This document shows positions 17,486 through 30,194 of a stretch of 64,000 nt of DNA, in pieces. Positions within the stretch are counted from its first letter, which is position 1. Each line of letters opens with the position of its first letter. The stretch lies in contig JAIEFR010000017.1 in the NCBI GenBank assembly GCA_029066845.1, forward strand, positions 170,476 to 234,475, written 5' to 3'. Below the pieces are notes generated by a model. The model was not told where the DNA came from, did not search any database, and saw nothing but the letters and a program-made list of their open reading frames with translations. Made by a program: the position numbers and the translations under genes. Source of the stretch: Clostridia bacterium. GTDB taxonomy: Bacteria > Bacillota > Clostridia > Christensenellales > Borkfalkiaceae.

Positions 17486-18652
17486 ATGAAAAAGTTTTTT
17501 ACCAGCGAGAGCGTAACCGAAGGACATCCCGACAAAATTTGCGACGCGATTTCCGACGCCGTTGTTGACGCCATACTGTCGCGCGACCCCTACGCCCGCT
17601 GCGCCGTGGAATGCTGCGCCGCATACGACGGGTTGCTGATTATGGGCGAAGTGACGACGACCGCTCAGGTGGATTACGAGCGCATTGCGCGCGGCACCAT
17701 TAAGAGAATAGGCTACACCTTCGGCAGCTTTGCATACGACAGCTGCAAAATTACCGTTGCCGTGCACGGTCAGAGCCCCGACATTGCGCAGGGCGTTGAC
17801 AGCTCGCTTGAAAACAGGACGGGCGAAAAGTCCGCCGAGGACGAGCTTGGCGCGGGCGACCAGGGAATGATGTTCGGGTATGCGTGCTCCGAAACCGAGG
17901 AGCTTATGCCCCTCGCTTTAACCCTTGCGCACAAGCTTGCAAGACACTTGACCGACGTGAGAAAGAGCGGGCTTCTTTCATATCTCCGCCCCGACGGAAA
18001 GACGCAGGTGACGGTTGAGTACGACGGCGACAGCCCTAAGCGCATCGACGCGGTAGTCGTATCCTCCCAGCACGACGAGAGCATAACGCAGGAGAAGCTG
18101 CGCGCCGATATTATAGAGCACGTTATCAAGGCTACCGTGCCCGCAGACCTGCTGGATAAAAACACGCGCATATTCGTCAACCCCACGGGAAGGTTTTTGA
18201 TAGGCGGTCCCGAGGGCGACAGCGGACTGACGGGAAGAAAGATTATAGTCGATACGTACGGCGGTGCGTGCGCGCACGGCGGCGGCGCATTTTCGGGCAA
18301 GGACTGCACAAAGGTTGACCGTTCGGCGGCGTATATGGCGCGGTATATCTGTAAAAACGCGGTTGCCGCGGGGCTGTGCGACAAGATTGAATTGCAGCTT
18401 GCATACGCGATTGGCGTATCCCGTCCCGTATCCGTTTTCGTGGATACGTTCGGTACGGGTAAGCTGAGCGACGGCGAGATTGCCGACGTGCTTGTGAAAG
18501 AGTTCGATATGCGCCCCTACGCCATAATAAAGACTTTGAGTTTAAGGCAGCCCATATATTCGCAGACGGCGGCTTACGGACATTTCGGCAAGCCCTCCCT
18601 CCCCTGGGAACAGTGCGACCGCGTAGAAGATTTGAAGAAGTATTTAAAATAA
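17486..18652 (+). CDS. metK: S-adenosylmethionine synthetase
   Basis: 388 residues, normal length. Family motifs are all present: [17 protein letters not shown] at the N-terminus, [12 protein letters not shown], and [16 protein letters not shown] in the active site. It makes SAM from methionine and ATP. GGAAGGAGTAACTA places a strong ribosome site before the ATG. Expression is expected to fall when SAM is plentiful because of the upstream riboswitch. Monocistronic, ended by a strong hairpin. Confidence 0.98.
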   Translation: MKKFFTSESVTEGHPDKICDAISDAVVDAILSRDPYARCAVECCAAYDGLLIMGEVTTTAQVDYERIARGTIKRIGYTFGSFAYDSCKITVAVHGQSPDIAQGVDSSLENRTGEKSAEDELGAGDQGMMFGYACSETEELMPLALTLAHKLARHLTDVRKSGLLSYLRPDGKTQVTVEYDGDSPKRIDAVVVSSQHDESITQEKLRADIIEHVIKATVPADLLDKNTRIFVNPTGRFLIGGPEGDSGLTGRKIIVDTYGGACAHGGGAFSGKDCTKVDRSAAYMARYICKNAVAAGLCDKIELQLAYAIGVSRPVSVFVDTFGTGKLSDGEIADVLVKEFDMRPYAIIKTLSLRQPIYSQTAAYGHFGKPSLPWEQCDRVEDLKKYLK

Positions 18653-18669
18653 TTCATAACGAAAAAAAG

Positions 18670-18698
18670 AGCCCTGCCCCTCGTCGAGGGGCAGGGCT
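18670..18698. terminator. Terminator after metK (also faces ligA)
   Basis: A 12- to 14-base GC-rich stem (AGCCCTGCCCC and complement) is followed by TTTATTTTATTTCTTTTT on the plus strand and by a T run on the minus strand. It lies between convergent metK and ligA. Confidence 0.92.
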
Positions 18699-18713
18699 TT
18701 ATTTTATTTCTTT

Positions 18714-22993
<4,280 letters not shown>

Positions 22994-23008
22994 AAGTGTA
23001 TTGTTAGT

Positions 23009-23037
23009 ATTATACCATAAAGGGCGCGTATAATCAA
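23009..23037 (-). promoter_or_regulatory. Sigma-A promoter for pcrA-ligA
   Basis: On the minus strand TTGATT (23032-23037), 17 bases, TATAAT (23009-23014), 15 bases before the ATG. The predicted leader is 8 to 9 bases. Confidence 0.65.
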
Positions 23038-23045
23038 GGAATTGA

Positions 23046-23423
23046 CTATAACGCGCTCTCTTTTTCTTTTCTGTATTTTTCCAGTGCCGCAAGGTATTTG
23101 CTTGAAAGCTCCATAGTGTACCGCTGACGTTCCTCGTAGGACAGGGTTTCGAAATATTCCCTGTCGGTCAGTCTGCCTATTGCGTCGGAGGTTTCTCCGT
23201 ACTCGTCTAAAAGCTTTTTGACCTTTAAATAGAATTCGTCCTCCGCCTCGCCGCGGATAACGCTTTTGACTTTATCGTACAGGTGTGATTTTACTTTGCC
23301 GGCGTTCTTGCCGTTTTTTTCCGCTTCGCGCGCGGTGGTATCCACATCCTCCTTGCACCTCCGCCAGAAGTCGGTGCCCAACCGCCGTTTTGCCTGTTTT
23401 GCAATTGCCTTTATATCGTCCAT
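23046..23423 (-). CDS. Hypothetical charged helical protein, 125 aa
   Basis: I do not recognise this protein. It is rich in K, E, R and D with predicted helices throughout, no membrane segment and one cysteine. The start reads MDDIKAIAKQAKRRLG and the end LEKYRKEKESAL. AAGGTG lies 5 bases before the ATG. It lies upstream of pcrA on the same strand, with the pcrA promoter in the gap, so some read-through is likely. A terminator after rpsU separates it from the gene before. Confidence 0.65.
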   Translation of the reverse strand: MDDIKAIAKQAKRRLGTDFWRRCKEDVDTTAREAEKNGKNAGKVKSHLYDKVKSVIRGEAEDEFYLKVKKLLDEYGETSDAIGRLTDREYFETLSYEERQRYTMELSSKYLAALEKYRKEKESAL

Positions 23424-23491
23424 TATACACCTTACAACAACTTATTCACGCCGTCTACATTTAGCGTGTTTTTGCGACATATATTTCAATG

Positions 23492-23528
23492 AAAAAACTC
23501 TACCGAAGTTTCAGCTTTGGTAGAGTTT
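23492..23528 (-). terminator. Terminator after rpsU
   Basis: A 14-base stem (AAACTCTACC extended by GAAG, with G-U closing) is followed on the minus strand by TTTTTTCATTG. Confidence 0.85.
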
Positions 23529-23535
23529 AAATTTT

Positions 23536-23712
23536 TCAGTTCTTGTTTCTCTTTCTTGCGGCTTCGCTCTTCTTGCGCCTCTTTACGGAAGGAGATTCGT
23601 AAAATTCTTTCTTTCTGAGGTCGCCGATGATACCGTCGCGCGAGCACTTTCTCTTAAATCTTCTGAGTGCGCTTTCTACGGATTCGTTTTCGCCTACTCT
23701 GATAGTTGACAT
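23536..23712 (-). CDS. rpsU: 30S ribosomal protein S21
   Basis: 58 residues, starting [20 protein letters not shown] and ending with a basic [15 protein letters not shown] tail, typical of Firmicute S21. The start at 23712 is preceded by AGGAGGTG at proper spacing; an upstream in-frame ATG at 23751 is a poorer choice. It has its own promoter and terminator and is monocistronic. Confidence 0.97.
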   Translation of the reverse strand: MSTIRVGENESVESALRRFKRKCSRDGIIGDLRKKEFYESPSVKRRKKSEAARKRNKN

Positions 23713-23770
23713 AGCTTTATTCACCTCCTCTCGTTTAAAGATTTTTTGCATAAAACCAAAACGCTTACAA

Positions 23771-23800
23771 ATTATACCAAAGCACGCGGCAAAAAGTCAA
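23771..23800 (-). promoter_or_regulatory. Sigma-A promoter for rpsU
   Basis: On the minus strand TTGACT (23795-23800), 18 bases, TATAAT (23771-23776). Confidence 0.75.
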
Positions 23801-23841
23801 ACGAATTGCGAGTGAATTTTCCGTAAATTTTGTTTACTTTT

Positions 23842-24729
23842 TTATAGCCCTATCGCAGCGTAGATGACGTTGATTACTATACCCACGATTACCGCTATTG
23901 CGTACAGTGAAATTACGAGAAGGATATTCCTTTTTATCTTTTTAGTGTTCTTTAAAAGCACCACCAGCCCCAGCCCCGCATTGGTGCACAAGCCCGCGAT
24001 GCAGCTGCCGAAGGTTATACCGCCCTTGACGAAGGTTTCGGTAATGACCGTGGACGACGCGCAGTTGGGAATAAGCCCCACCGCCGCGGTGATAAACGGC
24101 TGGATATACGCGCCGCCTATCAGCCCCTTGGCAATGGTTTCCTCGCCCACCTCCGCGATAATGAAGCCGAGCACGAGGTTTACTATCAGTATAAACGCCG
24201 TGACCTTTAAAGCGTGCAGAAGCGGCTCGACGATATACAGTCTGACGGAGGACTTGCCCGCGTGGTCGTGACCGCACGAATATGAGGTGATTTCGCCCGA
24301 GTTGCCGTACAGCGGCTGAACGTCCGCGTGCCTGTCGGGTATAATCAGATTGATTAAATATCCTGCCGATACCGCGACGAGCAGTTTAATTAAAATGAGC
24401 GGAAGAATGGACTGCGCCGCCTGTGCGCTGAGCGGACTGTTGACGAGCAGAATGATAAGCGCTTCGTCGCTGGTTGCAAGAAACACCGCCATAATCGTGC
24501 CCGTGCGGATAAGCCCCGAATCGTACAGTCTTGCCGCCATAACCGAAAAACCGCACTGCGGAACAAGACCCGTTGCACTGCCGATAAGCGGCGCAAGCGG
24601 ACCCTGAAGCGCACGGCGGCTCTTGGCGGCGGTCGTGCCGTTTTCCAAAAGCTCGATGAGCATATATATTATTAAGATAAACGGGAATACGATGAGCGTA
24701 TCCTTTAATGCGTCGAGTACAACTTCCAA
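23842..24729 (-). CDS. Putative 10-TM heavy-metal/manganese exporter (ArsP_2-like permease)
   Basis: 295 residues with about eight membrane segments in two related halves. Each half carries a G(L/x)(V/I)P(Q/N)C motif: ATGLVPQCGFSV and AVGLIPNCASSTV. The polar histidine-rich loop SCGHDH lies between the halves. This inverted-repeat layout with paired PQC/PNC motifs fits the ArsP_2 family of putative heavy-metal or manganese exporters; the ion is unknown. The start is a TTG at 24729 with AAGGTG upstream. I looked for a yybP-ykoY manganese riboswitch in the 116-base leader and did not see one. Confidence 0.72.
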   Translation of the reverse strand: MEVVLDALKDTLIVFPFILIIYMLIELLENGTTAAKSRRALQGPLAPLIGSATGLVPQCGFSVMAARLYDSGLIRTGTIMAVFLATSDEALIILLVNSPLSAQAAQSILPLILIKLLVAVSAGYLINLIIPDRHADVQPLYGNSGEITSYSCGHDHAGKSSVRLYIVEPLLHALKVTAFILIVNLVLGFIIAEVGEETIAKGLIGGAYIQPFITAAVGLIPNCASSTVITETFVKGGITFGSCIAGLCTNAGLGLVVLLKNTKKIKRNILLVISLYAIAVIVGIVINVIYAAIGL

Positions 24730-24803
24730 TTGGGCACCTTATATACGGCGTTTAAAACCGTAGTACTGTTATTGCCTTAAACGGGTACTTTTATACCTTT
24801 AAA

Positions 24804-24836
24804 GATTGCACCGCCGAACTTATCGGCGGCGCAATC
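24804..24836. terminator. Hairpin between the ABC-like gene and the permease gene
   Basis: GATTGC and CCGCCGA pair with TCGGCGG and GCAATC around ACTTA. The better T run (GGTTTTTTG) is on the plus strand; the minus strand, where the upstream gene ends, has only CTTTAAA. It is nonetheless the likely end of the 26066-24846 transcript. Confidence 0.6.
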
Positions 24837-24845
24837 GGTTTTTTG

Positions 24846-26066
24846 TTATCTTTTCTTCTTTTCTTCCTTTTTGGGAAGGCTGAACTTTTTCTTCAACGCC
24901 TCCTCCTCGGCGTAACCGAGGGGAACGAAATCGGCGTCCGCAAAGTCGGTCTTTTGGTAGCCCTCGTCCCTTTCGAGAAGCGTCAATCTCGTATCCGCGT
25001 CGAACACGAACACTCTCGTCATATCGGCGCACAAGGTAACGCTGTCACCCTTTTTAACGCCCTCCGCTTTGACTACGAACGAAAGCTTTCCGCCGCAGTC
25101 GCAATCCGCGTAAGTCGTGCCGGCGATCTCCTCCACGGTGCCTGCCGTCCCCTTTATAAAGCCGTCCGCGCCTACGGTCATATCCTCGGGGCGGATACCC
25201 AGAATAATCTTTTTGCCCGTGCCTGCGTATTCGTCCAGCGAAGCAAAACGCTTTACTATATTCTCGGGCAGAGGGAAGCGCACGCCGCCGCTCACCGCAT
25301 ACACATTGTCGCCGTCCTTTTCCACCGTCGCGCCGTTTACGAAGTTGACCGTGGGCGAGCCGATTGTGAAAGCAACGTATGCGGTTGCGGGATAATCGTA
25401 GAGGTTTGCAGGGGTATCGACCTGCTGCAGGAAGCCTTCGCGCAGCACTACCATTCGCGTAGCCATAGTCAACGCCTCGTTGACGTTCTTGCTTGCGTAC
25501 ACGAAAGTGCCGTTCATTCTCACCTGTAAATTTATGAGCACGGAGCGCAGTCTTTCCCTGACGTCGGGGGATATGCCCGAAATGGGGTCGTCCAGAAGAT
25601 AGAGCTTAGGCTCCCTGACTATCGCCCTGCCGAACGCAGCCTTCTGCTTCTGCTCTGTGGTGAGAACCTTGGGCTTGCGGTAGAGCACGTCGGTGAGCCC
25701 TAAAATTTCCGCCGCCGCCTTGACGCGCTGCTCTATGACCGTGTTGCTAGTCTTTCTTATCCTCAGACCGTACGCCATATTCTCGAAAATATTGAGCGAG
25801 GGATAGAGCGTATTGCCCTGGAATATCATTGCGACGTCGCGATCGCGCGAGCTCTCCTGCGTGACGTCCTTGTCGCCCACTATAATCTGTCCCTCGGTGG
25901 TTTCGTCCAGACCCGCTATCAATCTTAAAAGCGTTGTCTTGCCGCTCTTTTCACCGCCGACTACGGCGACGAATTCGCCGCTCTTGAGTTCCAGATTGAC
26001 CTTGTACAGCGCAAGCGCGCCCGAAGGATATATTTTGCTGACCGATTTAAGTTGTAAATTTGCCAT
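24846..26066 (-). CDS. MalK-type ABC protein with degenerate catalytic motifs
   Basis: 406 residues, aligned end to end with MalK/UgpC ATPases, with a C-terminal TOBE-like part. Walker A (GGEKSGKTTLLRLIAGLD) and the Q-loop (FQGNTLYPSL) are intact. The signature LSGGQ is replaced by LTTEQ, the Walker B glutamate by Asp (YLLDDP), the D-loop SxLD by SGIS, and the switch histidine by Lys (VYASKNVNEA). All four changes hit residues needed for ATP hydrolysis, so the protein probably binds ATP but hydrolyses it poorly or not at all. No permease or binding protein gene is adjacent. The ATG at 26066 has GGGAGAG upstream; a longer frame start at 26105 has no ribosome site. Confidence 0.8.
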   Translation of the reverse strand: MANLQLKSVSKIYPSGALALYKVNLELKSGEFVAVVGGEKSGKTTLLRLIAGLDETTEGQIIVGDKDVTQESSRDRDVAMIFQGNTLYPSLNIFENMAYGLRIRKTSNTVIEQRVKAAAEILGLTDVLYRKPKVLTTEQKQKAAFGRAIVREPKLYLLDDPISGISPDVRERLRSVLINLQVRMNGTFVYASKNVNEALTMATRMVVLREGFLQQVDTPANLYDYPATAYVAFTIGSPTVNFVNGATVEKDGDNVYAVSGGVRFPLPENIVKRFASLDEYAGTGKKIILGIRPEDMTVGADGFIKGTAGTVEEIAGTTYADCDCGGKLSFVVKAEGVKKGDSVTLCADMTRVFVFDADTRLTLLERDEGYQKTDFADADFVPLGYAEEEALKKKFSLPKKEEKKKR

Positions 26067-26198
26067 TGTTTGCTCTCCCTTTTGACAATCATACCACAAA
26101 AGCAAATTTTTACCAACCTCTACGCGCTTGTTTTATCAAAAAAATCGTAAAATTTTTGCAGGCGCGCATAAAGCCGCCCCGCGCGGGCGGATAAATTG

Positions 26199-26227
26199 TT
26201 GCAAAGAGGGGCGCGGTGCGGTACAAT
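26199..26227 (+). promoter_or_regulatory. Promoter giving a leaderless queH mRNA
   Basis: TTGCAA (26199-26204), 17 bases, TACAAT (26222-26227), then 6 bases to the ATG at 26234. No Shine-Dalgarno is present. Confidence 0.72.
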
Positions 26228-26233
26228 ATAATT

Positions 26234-26830
26234 ATGAACGCGAAAAATTGCGACGCCGAAATGAAGAAGATTATTGCGGGACTGGACGGCGCAAAGCCGC
26301 GCCTTTTGCTGCACGCCTGCTGCGCGCCCTGCTCCTCCGCCTGTCTGGAAAGACTGCACTCCCACTTCGGCGTGACGGCGTTTTTCTATAATCCCAACAT
26401 AGAGGACGAAGAATATTTTAAGCGCAAAGCCGAGCTCATCCGCTTTATAAACGAAACGGGCTGGGCGGGCATATGCGACTGCGAGCACGACACCGCCGTG
26501 TACTATTCCGCGGTTGAGGGAATGGAAAGCTACCCCGAGGGCGGCGAGCGGTGTGCGGCGTGCTTTAAGCTTCGCCTCGAACGCACGGCAATTGAAGCTA
26601 AACGCAACGGCTACGACTACTTTGCCACCACCCTCACTTTGAGCCCGTTGAAGAACGCGGAGCTTATAAACCAAATAGGATACGGGCTTGCGGAAAAGTA
26701 CGGCGTTAAGTGGCTGCCCAACGATTTCAAAAAGGCGGACGGATATTTAAGAAGCCTGCAGCTCAGCAAAGAGCACGAATTGTACCGCCAAAATTACTGC
26801 GGGTGCGTATTCTCGCTGCCAAACACTTGA
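26234..26830 (+). CDS. queH: Epoxyqueuosine reductase QueH
   Basis: 198 residues. Paired cysteine motifs HACCAPCSSAC (near residue 30) and ERCAACFKLRLE, and the ending CGCVFS, match QueH, which reduces epoxyqueuosine to queuosine in tRNA using an iron-sulfur cluster. FYNPNIEDEEYFKRKAE is also typical. The ATG at 26234 is chosen over a GTG at 26216 that lies within the promoter spacer and -10 region. With the -10 box 6 bases away, the mRNA should be leaderless. Other queuosine genes are not nearby. Confidence 0.9.
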   Translation: MNAKNCDAEMKKIIAGLDGAKPRLLLHACCAPCSSACLERLHSHFGVTAFFYNPNIEDEEYFKRKAELIRFINETGWAGICDCEHDTAVYYSAVEGMESYPEGGERCAACFKLRLERTAIEAKRNGYDYFATTLTLSPLKNAELINQIGYGLAEKYGVKWLPNDFKKADGYLRSLQLSKEHELYRQNYCGCVFSLPNT

Positions 26831-26855
26831 TAAAAATTTTAAAGAGTGTTAAACT
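26827..26855 (+). promoter_or_regulatory. Promoter for the carbamoyltransferase-like gene
   Basis: TTGATA (26827-26832), 17 bases, TAAACT (26850-26855). It overlaps the queH stop codon. The leader holds AAGGAAAAGC before the ATG. Confidence 0.55.
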
Positions 26856-26890
26856 ATTTATGACTTTATGCGCATAAAAAGGAAAAGCTT

Positions 26891-27829
26891 ATGGATATAA
26901 ACAGATACTCTCCGAGTTATTCGGTAACCCAGAAACATATGACCAAGCTTGCCGATTACTCCACCGAGGAGTTGTTCGAACTGCTGTACGCCACGCGGCA
27001 GATGAAGGCGAAGTTTGCGGCGCACGAAAACACTGCGATTCTGCGGGGCGTGACAATCGCGCTCCTCTTCGGCGATTCTTCGCTGAGAACGCGCTCCGCG
27101 CTGGAAATAGGTATTAAACAGCTGGGCGGCGACAGCGTAAATCTGCCTTACAGCGAAAACGATATGCGCGCGGGCGAGAACATAAAGGACGTTGTAAACG
27201 TAATTTCGCGCTACGGCGTGGGCGCGCTTATCACGCGCGGCATTGCCCAGTCCGAACTCGAAAGCTTTGCCGAAGTTTCGCCCATACCCGTAATAAACTC
27301 CACCAACAGCGATTTCGTGCCTATGCAGGCGCTCAGCGATTTGTACACTATATGGGAGCGCAAGAAAAAGCTTGAAGGCGTAAAGCTTGCGTATATCGGC
27401 AAGGGCACCAATGTTGCGGCTTCACTTTTAATGGGCGCGGTCAAGTGCGGTATGGAGGTTGCGGTTGCAACGCCCGAAACCTTTACCGTTAAGACCGAGC
27501 ACCTTGAAAGGGCGGAGCAATACGGAAGCATTACCATTACCGACGACCCCCTGTTTGCCGCAAAGAATGCGGACATAGTTTATACCGACAGCTATCACTA
27601 CCACTCCCAGCTTTCCGAGGAGGAGGCGACGGCGCTTGCCCCCTACAAGGTGAACAACCGCATTATGGCGGTTGCCGCGGGAACGGCTATATTTATGCAC
27701 CCCCTGCCCGCGCGCCGCGGCATAGAGGTTGCGCCCGAGGTTATAGACGGAAAGCAGAGCATAGTCTACGAGCAGGCGGAAAACAAGCTGCACGCCATTA
27801 AGGCATTGCTTGCACTGCTTATAAAGTAA
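26891..27829 (+). CDS. Divergent ornithine/aspartate carbamoyltransferase-family protein
   Basis: 312 residues, the length of ornithine carbamoyltransferase (OTC), and colinear with it (GGDSVNLPYSENDMRAGENI, PVINSTNSDFVPMQALSDL, FMHPLPARRG). Key residues differ: the carbamoyl-phosphate loop STRTR reads SLRTR, the HPxQ histidine is Val (VPMQ), the ornithine-binding SMG motif is absent (YTDSYHYHSQL in its place), and HCLP reads HPLP, which is the aspartate-transcarbamylase form. It therefore belongs to the superfamily, but the substrate is unknown and activity uncertain. No arginine or pyrimidine genes are near. Own promoter and terminator. Confidence 0.75.
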   Translation: MDINRYSPSYSVTQKHMTKLADYSTEELFELLYATRQMKAKFAAHENTAILRGVTIALLFGDSSLRTRSALEIGIKQLGGDSVNLPYSENDMRAGENIKDVVNVISRYGVGALITRGIAQSELESFAEVSPIPVINSTNSDFVPMQALSDLYTIWERKKKLEGVKLAYIGKGTNVAASLLMGAVKCGMEVAVATPETFTVKTEHLERAEQYGSITITDDPLFAAKNADIVYTDSYHYHSQLSEEEATALAPYKVNNRIMAVAAGTAIFMHPLPARRGIEVAPEVIDGKQSIVYEQAENKLHAIKALLALLIK

Positions 27830-27851
27830 AATTCAAAACAGAAAAATCAAA

Positions 27852-27879
27852 GACCGCGCAACGGTTAAGTTGCGCGGTC
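27852..27879. terminator. Bidirectional terminator
   Basis: An 11-base perfect stem (GACCGCGCAAC and complement) with GGTTAA loop is followed by GCTTTTTGTTTT. It lies between convergent genes. Confidence 0.9.
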
Positions 27880-27901
27880 GCTTTTTGTTTTATTGAAATT
27901 T

Positions 27902-28714
27902 TCAGTTGTCCTGCGGGCGGCGCAGTGTTACCGTGACAATCTCGGGACGGTTGAAAAGGCGCAGCGGACACTGAGAATTGCCGAGCCCGCGTGAAATTAC
28001 CTGACGCATATTGCCGCACGCGTGCACGCCCGAAGTGTATTTGGGGAACAGTCCCTGCCCCGGCGAATAGAAGCCTATTTTAGTAAAGGGCAGCCGCCAC
28101 TGTCCGCCGTGCGCGTGACCGCAAAGGGTCAGGGAGTAGCCCGCCATTGCGTACTTGTCGATATACTGCGGCAGATGCGCCAGCAGAATATTAAACCCTT
28201 CTCCGTCGTTCAGTTTATAGAATCTACCGCCCTTGATATGCGCGCAGTTTACCCCCGTTATCTTAACGCCGAACGCCGATATACTCTCGTCGTCCAGCAC
28301 GGTTGCGCCCGCCTCTTTTAGCTGTTTGGATAATGCGCGGTAGCGCGTGCTGCGCATTTCGTGATTGCCGCTGACGTAGTACACAGGCGCGACTCTGCTA
28401 AGCTTTTCGCACGCCTCCGCGGCGACCTCTATATCGCGCTCGCGGTACTTGTGAATGATGTCGCCCGTGATTGCTATAAAGTCGGGGTTGCACTCCTTCA
28501 CGCGCCTTATAAGCCACTTATTGCCCTTGCCGAAACGCTTGCCGTGCAGGTCGGAAAGGTGCACGATTTTCAGCTCCTTTTCGGGCGCGTCCGCACTTTC
28601 TATAACGTAGTCGGAGCGTGTTATGCAGTTGTTCGAAAAGAGCACGAATGCGGCGGTAAGGAGTATAAAAAGCACGCATCCGACGCAAATCAACGCGATA
28701 TATAGCGGTTCCAT
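27902..28714 (-). CDS. Membrane-anchored metallophosphoesterase (YkuE-like)
   Basis: 270 residues with an N-terminal membrane anchor (residues 5-27), then the calcineurin-like fold: HLSDLHG, ITGDI, SGNHE, LLAHLPQ and CGHAHGGQ. The metal ligands (DxH, GD, GNHE, H, GHxH) are all present. YkuE-type enzymes act on membrane or wall-linked phosphoesters; the substrate here is unknown. Its ATG follows the trmB stop directly (TAAATG), so the two are translationally coupled. Confidence 0.87.
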   Translation of the reverse strand: MEPLYIALICVGCVLFILLTAAFVLFSNNCITRSDYVIESADAPEKELKIVHLSDLHGKRFGKGNKWLIRRVKECNPDFIAITGDIIHKYRERDIEVAAEACEKLSRVAPVYYVSGNHEMRSTRYRALSKQLKEAGATVLDDESISAFGVKITGVNCAHIKGGRFYKLNDGEGFNILLAHLPQYIDKYAMAGYSLTLCGHAHGGQWRLPFTKIGFYSPGQGLFPKYTSGVHACGNMRQVISRGLGNSQCPLRLFNRPEIVTVTLRRPQDN

Positions 28715-29383
28715 TTAACTTTTTGCAATTATCCTGTAAATATTTTTGCCCATATCCGAAAAGCGTTTTTCGTGTTCTGTGACAATGTTTTCGGGGTCGG
28801 CAAGCGCGGCTAAGTCCTCGCACTTTTCCAAAATTTCATAGCCGCACTCCGCATAGCTTTCCAGCGAAAAGCGGTAAAAATCGCCGTCGTCCGTCTTCTG
28901 CACTATTTCGCCGCCTTCCTTTAAAAGCGCTCTGTACATATTTAAAAAGCGCGGATGTGTAAGGCGCTGTTTGACGTAGCCGAGCTTGGGCAGAGGGTTG
29001 GAAAAGTTGAGATAGATTTTATCTACCGACTCCTCCTTCACGTAGCGCGGCAGCACCTCGGCGGCACTGTTTATGAAGTGAACGTTTTTAAGATTTTCCG
29101 CCTTAGCCCTTTCCACCGCCTCTATCAAAACGTTGGAAATTTTTTCGACGGCAACGAAGTTTATTTCGGGGTAACGCGCCGCGAGCTCGCAGACGAATTT
29201 GCCCTTGCCGCAGCCTATTTCCAAGCGGACGGGGTTGGAGTTTTTAAAGAGCTTTGAAAAGTCAAGCTCCTCCCTCTCCGCGGCGGCGTGCTTCATATTC
29301 TTATCGGTCAGATCGGCTACGGTAAGTATATCGCCGCAGGCTGACAGTCTTTCGTCCAGGTGTGATTTTCTGTGCATTCTCAT
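28715..29383 (-). CDS. trmB: tRNA (guanine-N7-)-methyltransferase
   Basis: 222 residues. The SAM-binding motif LEIGCGKGKFV is followed by NFVAVEKISNVLIEAVERAK and, at the C-terminus, TEHEKRFSDMGKNIYRI, all typical of TrmB. The usual DPWPK motif reads NPLPK (NFSNPLPKLGY), a tryptophan-to-leucine change at a normally conserved site. The start at 29383 (MRMHRKSH) is supported by a promoter whose -10 box is 7 bases upstream and by the absence of any ribosome site, so this is another leaderless candidate. First gene of a two-gene operon. Confidence 0.92.
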   Translation of the reverse strand: MRMHRKSHLDERLSACGDILTVADLTDKNMKHAAAEREELDFSKLFKNSNPVRLEIGCGKGKFVCELAARYPEINFVAVEKISNVLIEAVERAKAENLKNVHFINSAAEVLPRYVKEESVDKIYLNFSNPLPKLGYVKQRLTHPRFLNMYRALLKEGGEIVQKTDDGDFYRFSLESYAECGYEILEKCEDLAALADPENIVTEHEKRFSDMGKNIYRIIAKS

Positions 29384-29390
29384 AAGCGGA

Positions 29391-29420
29391 ATTTTATCAC
29401 ATACCGCCCCTGCGTTGCAA
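29391..29420 (-). promoter_or_regulatory. Promoter giving a leaderless trmB mRNA
   Basis: On the minus strand TTGCAA (29415-29420), 18 bases, TAAAAT (29391-29396), then 7 bases to the ATG at 29383. Confidence 0.65.
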
Positions 29421-29536
29421 GTGAAATGCGCACGGGTTAATTTTATTTTTATTTTAACGACGCGCGTTTTATTCCGCGCGCGGCAACTTATAAGTATTCA
29501 GAGTCGGGTGAAAATAATTTTGAAAAGGAGAAAATT

Positions 29537-30085
29537 TTGACCATAATACAAATTATAGACACCTTTACTTTTTACGGTCTGGACGTGATTGCGCTTGCCG
29601 CGGCAACCTGCGTTTTGGTGCAGCTTGCAAAAATCACGCTCTTTAAAAAGAGGCAGAAGCGCGCGCTCACATTCCTTCCCTTTATTGTGGGAAGTGCGCT
29701 GTACGCGGGCTATGCCGCGCTGTTGCATCTGAGCTTTAAATTCGTTGCCGACAACTACGTGGAGGTTATAGAACACGGTTTTGCCGTGGGCGCGCTTTCC
29801 ACCGTAATCTACATCTGGTACGAACAGTTCGTGCGCGGCAAAAAGAGCGTGAGCGCGACCGAGGGCGTGATTGCAACGCTGATTGAGGGCTACGTTCCCG
29901 ACGAGCAGACGGAGAGCATAGCCGCGCGCATAGCGCAGGCAATCGAGCGCGACGTGACGGGTGACGGTGCGAAAAAGATTGCCGACATCCTTTCCGAAAA
30001 TCACCCCGAAGAGGTGACCGAAAAGGACATTAAAATGCTGTCGCGTTTAATAATAGAAACGCTTGCGCATATCAGCATAGCATAA
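29537..30085 (+). CDS. Hypothetical membrane protein, 182 aa
   Basis: Not recognised. Three hydrophobic segments lie at about residues 15-32, 44-66 and 80-97, followed by a soluble C-terminal half (ATEGVIATLIEGYVPDEQ onwards) that is helical and acidic. The start is a TTG at 29537, supported by AAAAGGAG 7 bases upstream. It stands alone between trmB and the gerA operon, ending at a strong terminator. Confidence 0.65.
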   Translation: MTIIQIIDTFTFYGLDVIALAAATCVLVQLAKITLFKKRQKRALTFLPFIVGSALYAGYAALLHLSFKFVADNYVEVIEHGFAVGALSTVIYIWYEQFVRGKKSVSATEGVIATLIEGYVPDEQTESIAARIAQAIERDVTGDGAKKIADILSENHPEEVTEKDIKMLSRLIIETLAHISIA

Positions 30086-30108
30086 ACTTACCGTAAAAAA
30101 ACAGCTCG

Positions 30109-30137
30109 GGCGGGGCGCGAATTTTTCGCGCCCCGCC
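30109..30137. terminator. Bidirectional terminator before the gerA operon end
   Basis: A 13-base perfect stem (GGCGGGGCGCGAA and complement) with TTT loop is followed by TCTGCTTTTT. It separates convergent transcripts. Confidence 0.9.
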
Positions 30138-30194
30138 TCTGCTTTTTACCGTTTGAACGGCATATATACCGCAGTCAACGCGGTTTTTGCCGCT

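Noticed and set aside
22994..23092. Longer N-terminus for PcrA
   Set aside because: The extension would contain the pcrA -10 box and overlap the preceding gene; the family starts at MNEILAKLNEEQ.
24730..24845. yybP-ykoY manganese riboswitch upstream of the putative metal exporter
   Set aside because: The conserved loops of that aptamer are not present; only a GC hairpin and a short ACGG/CCGT stem are seen.
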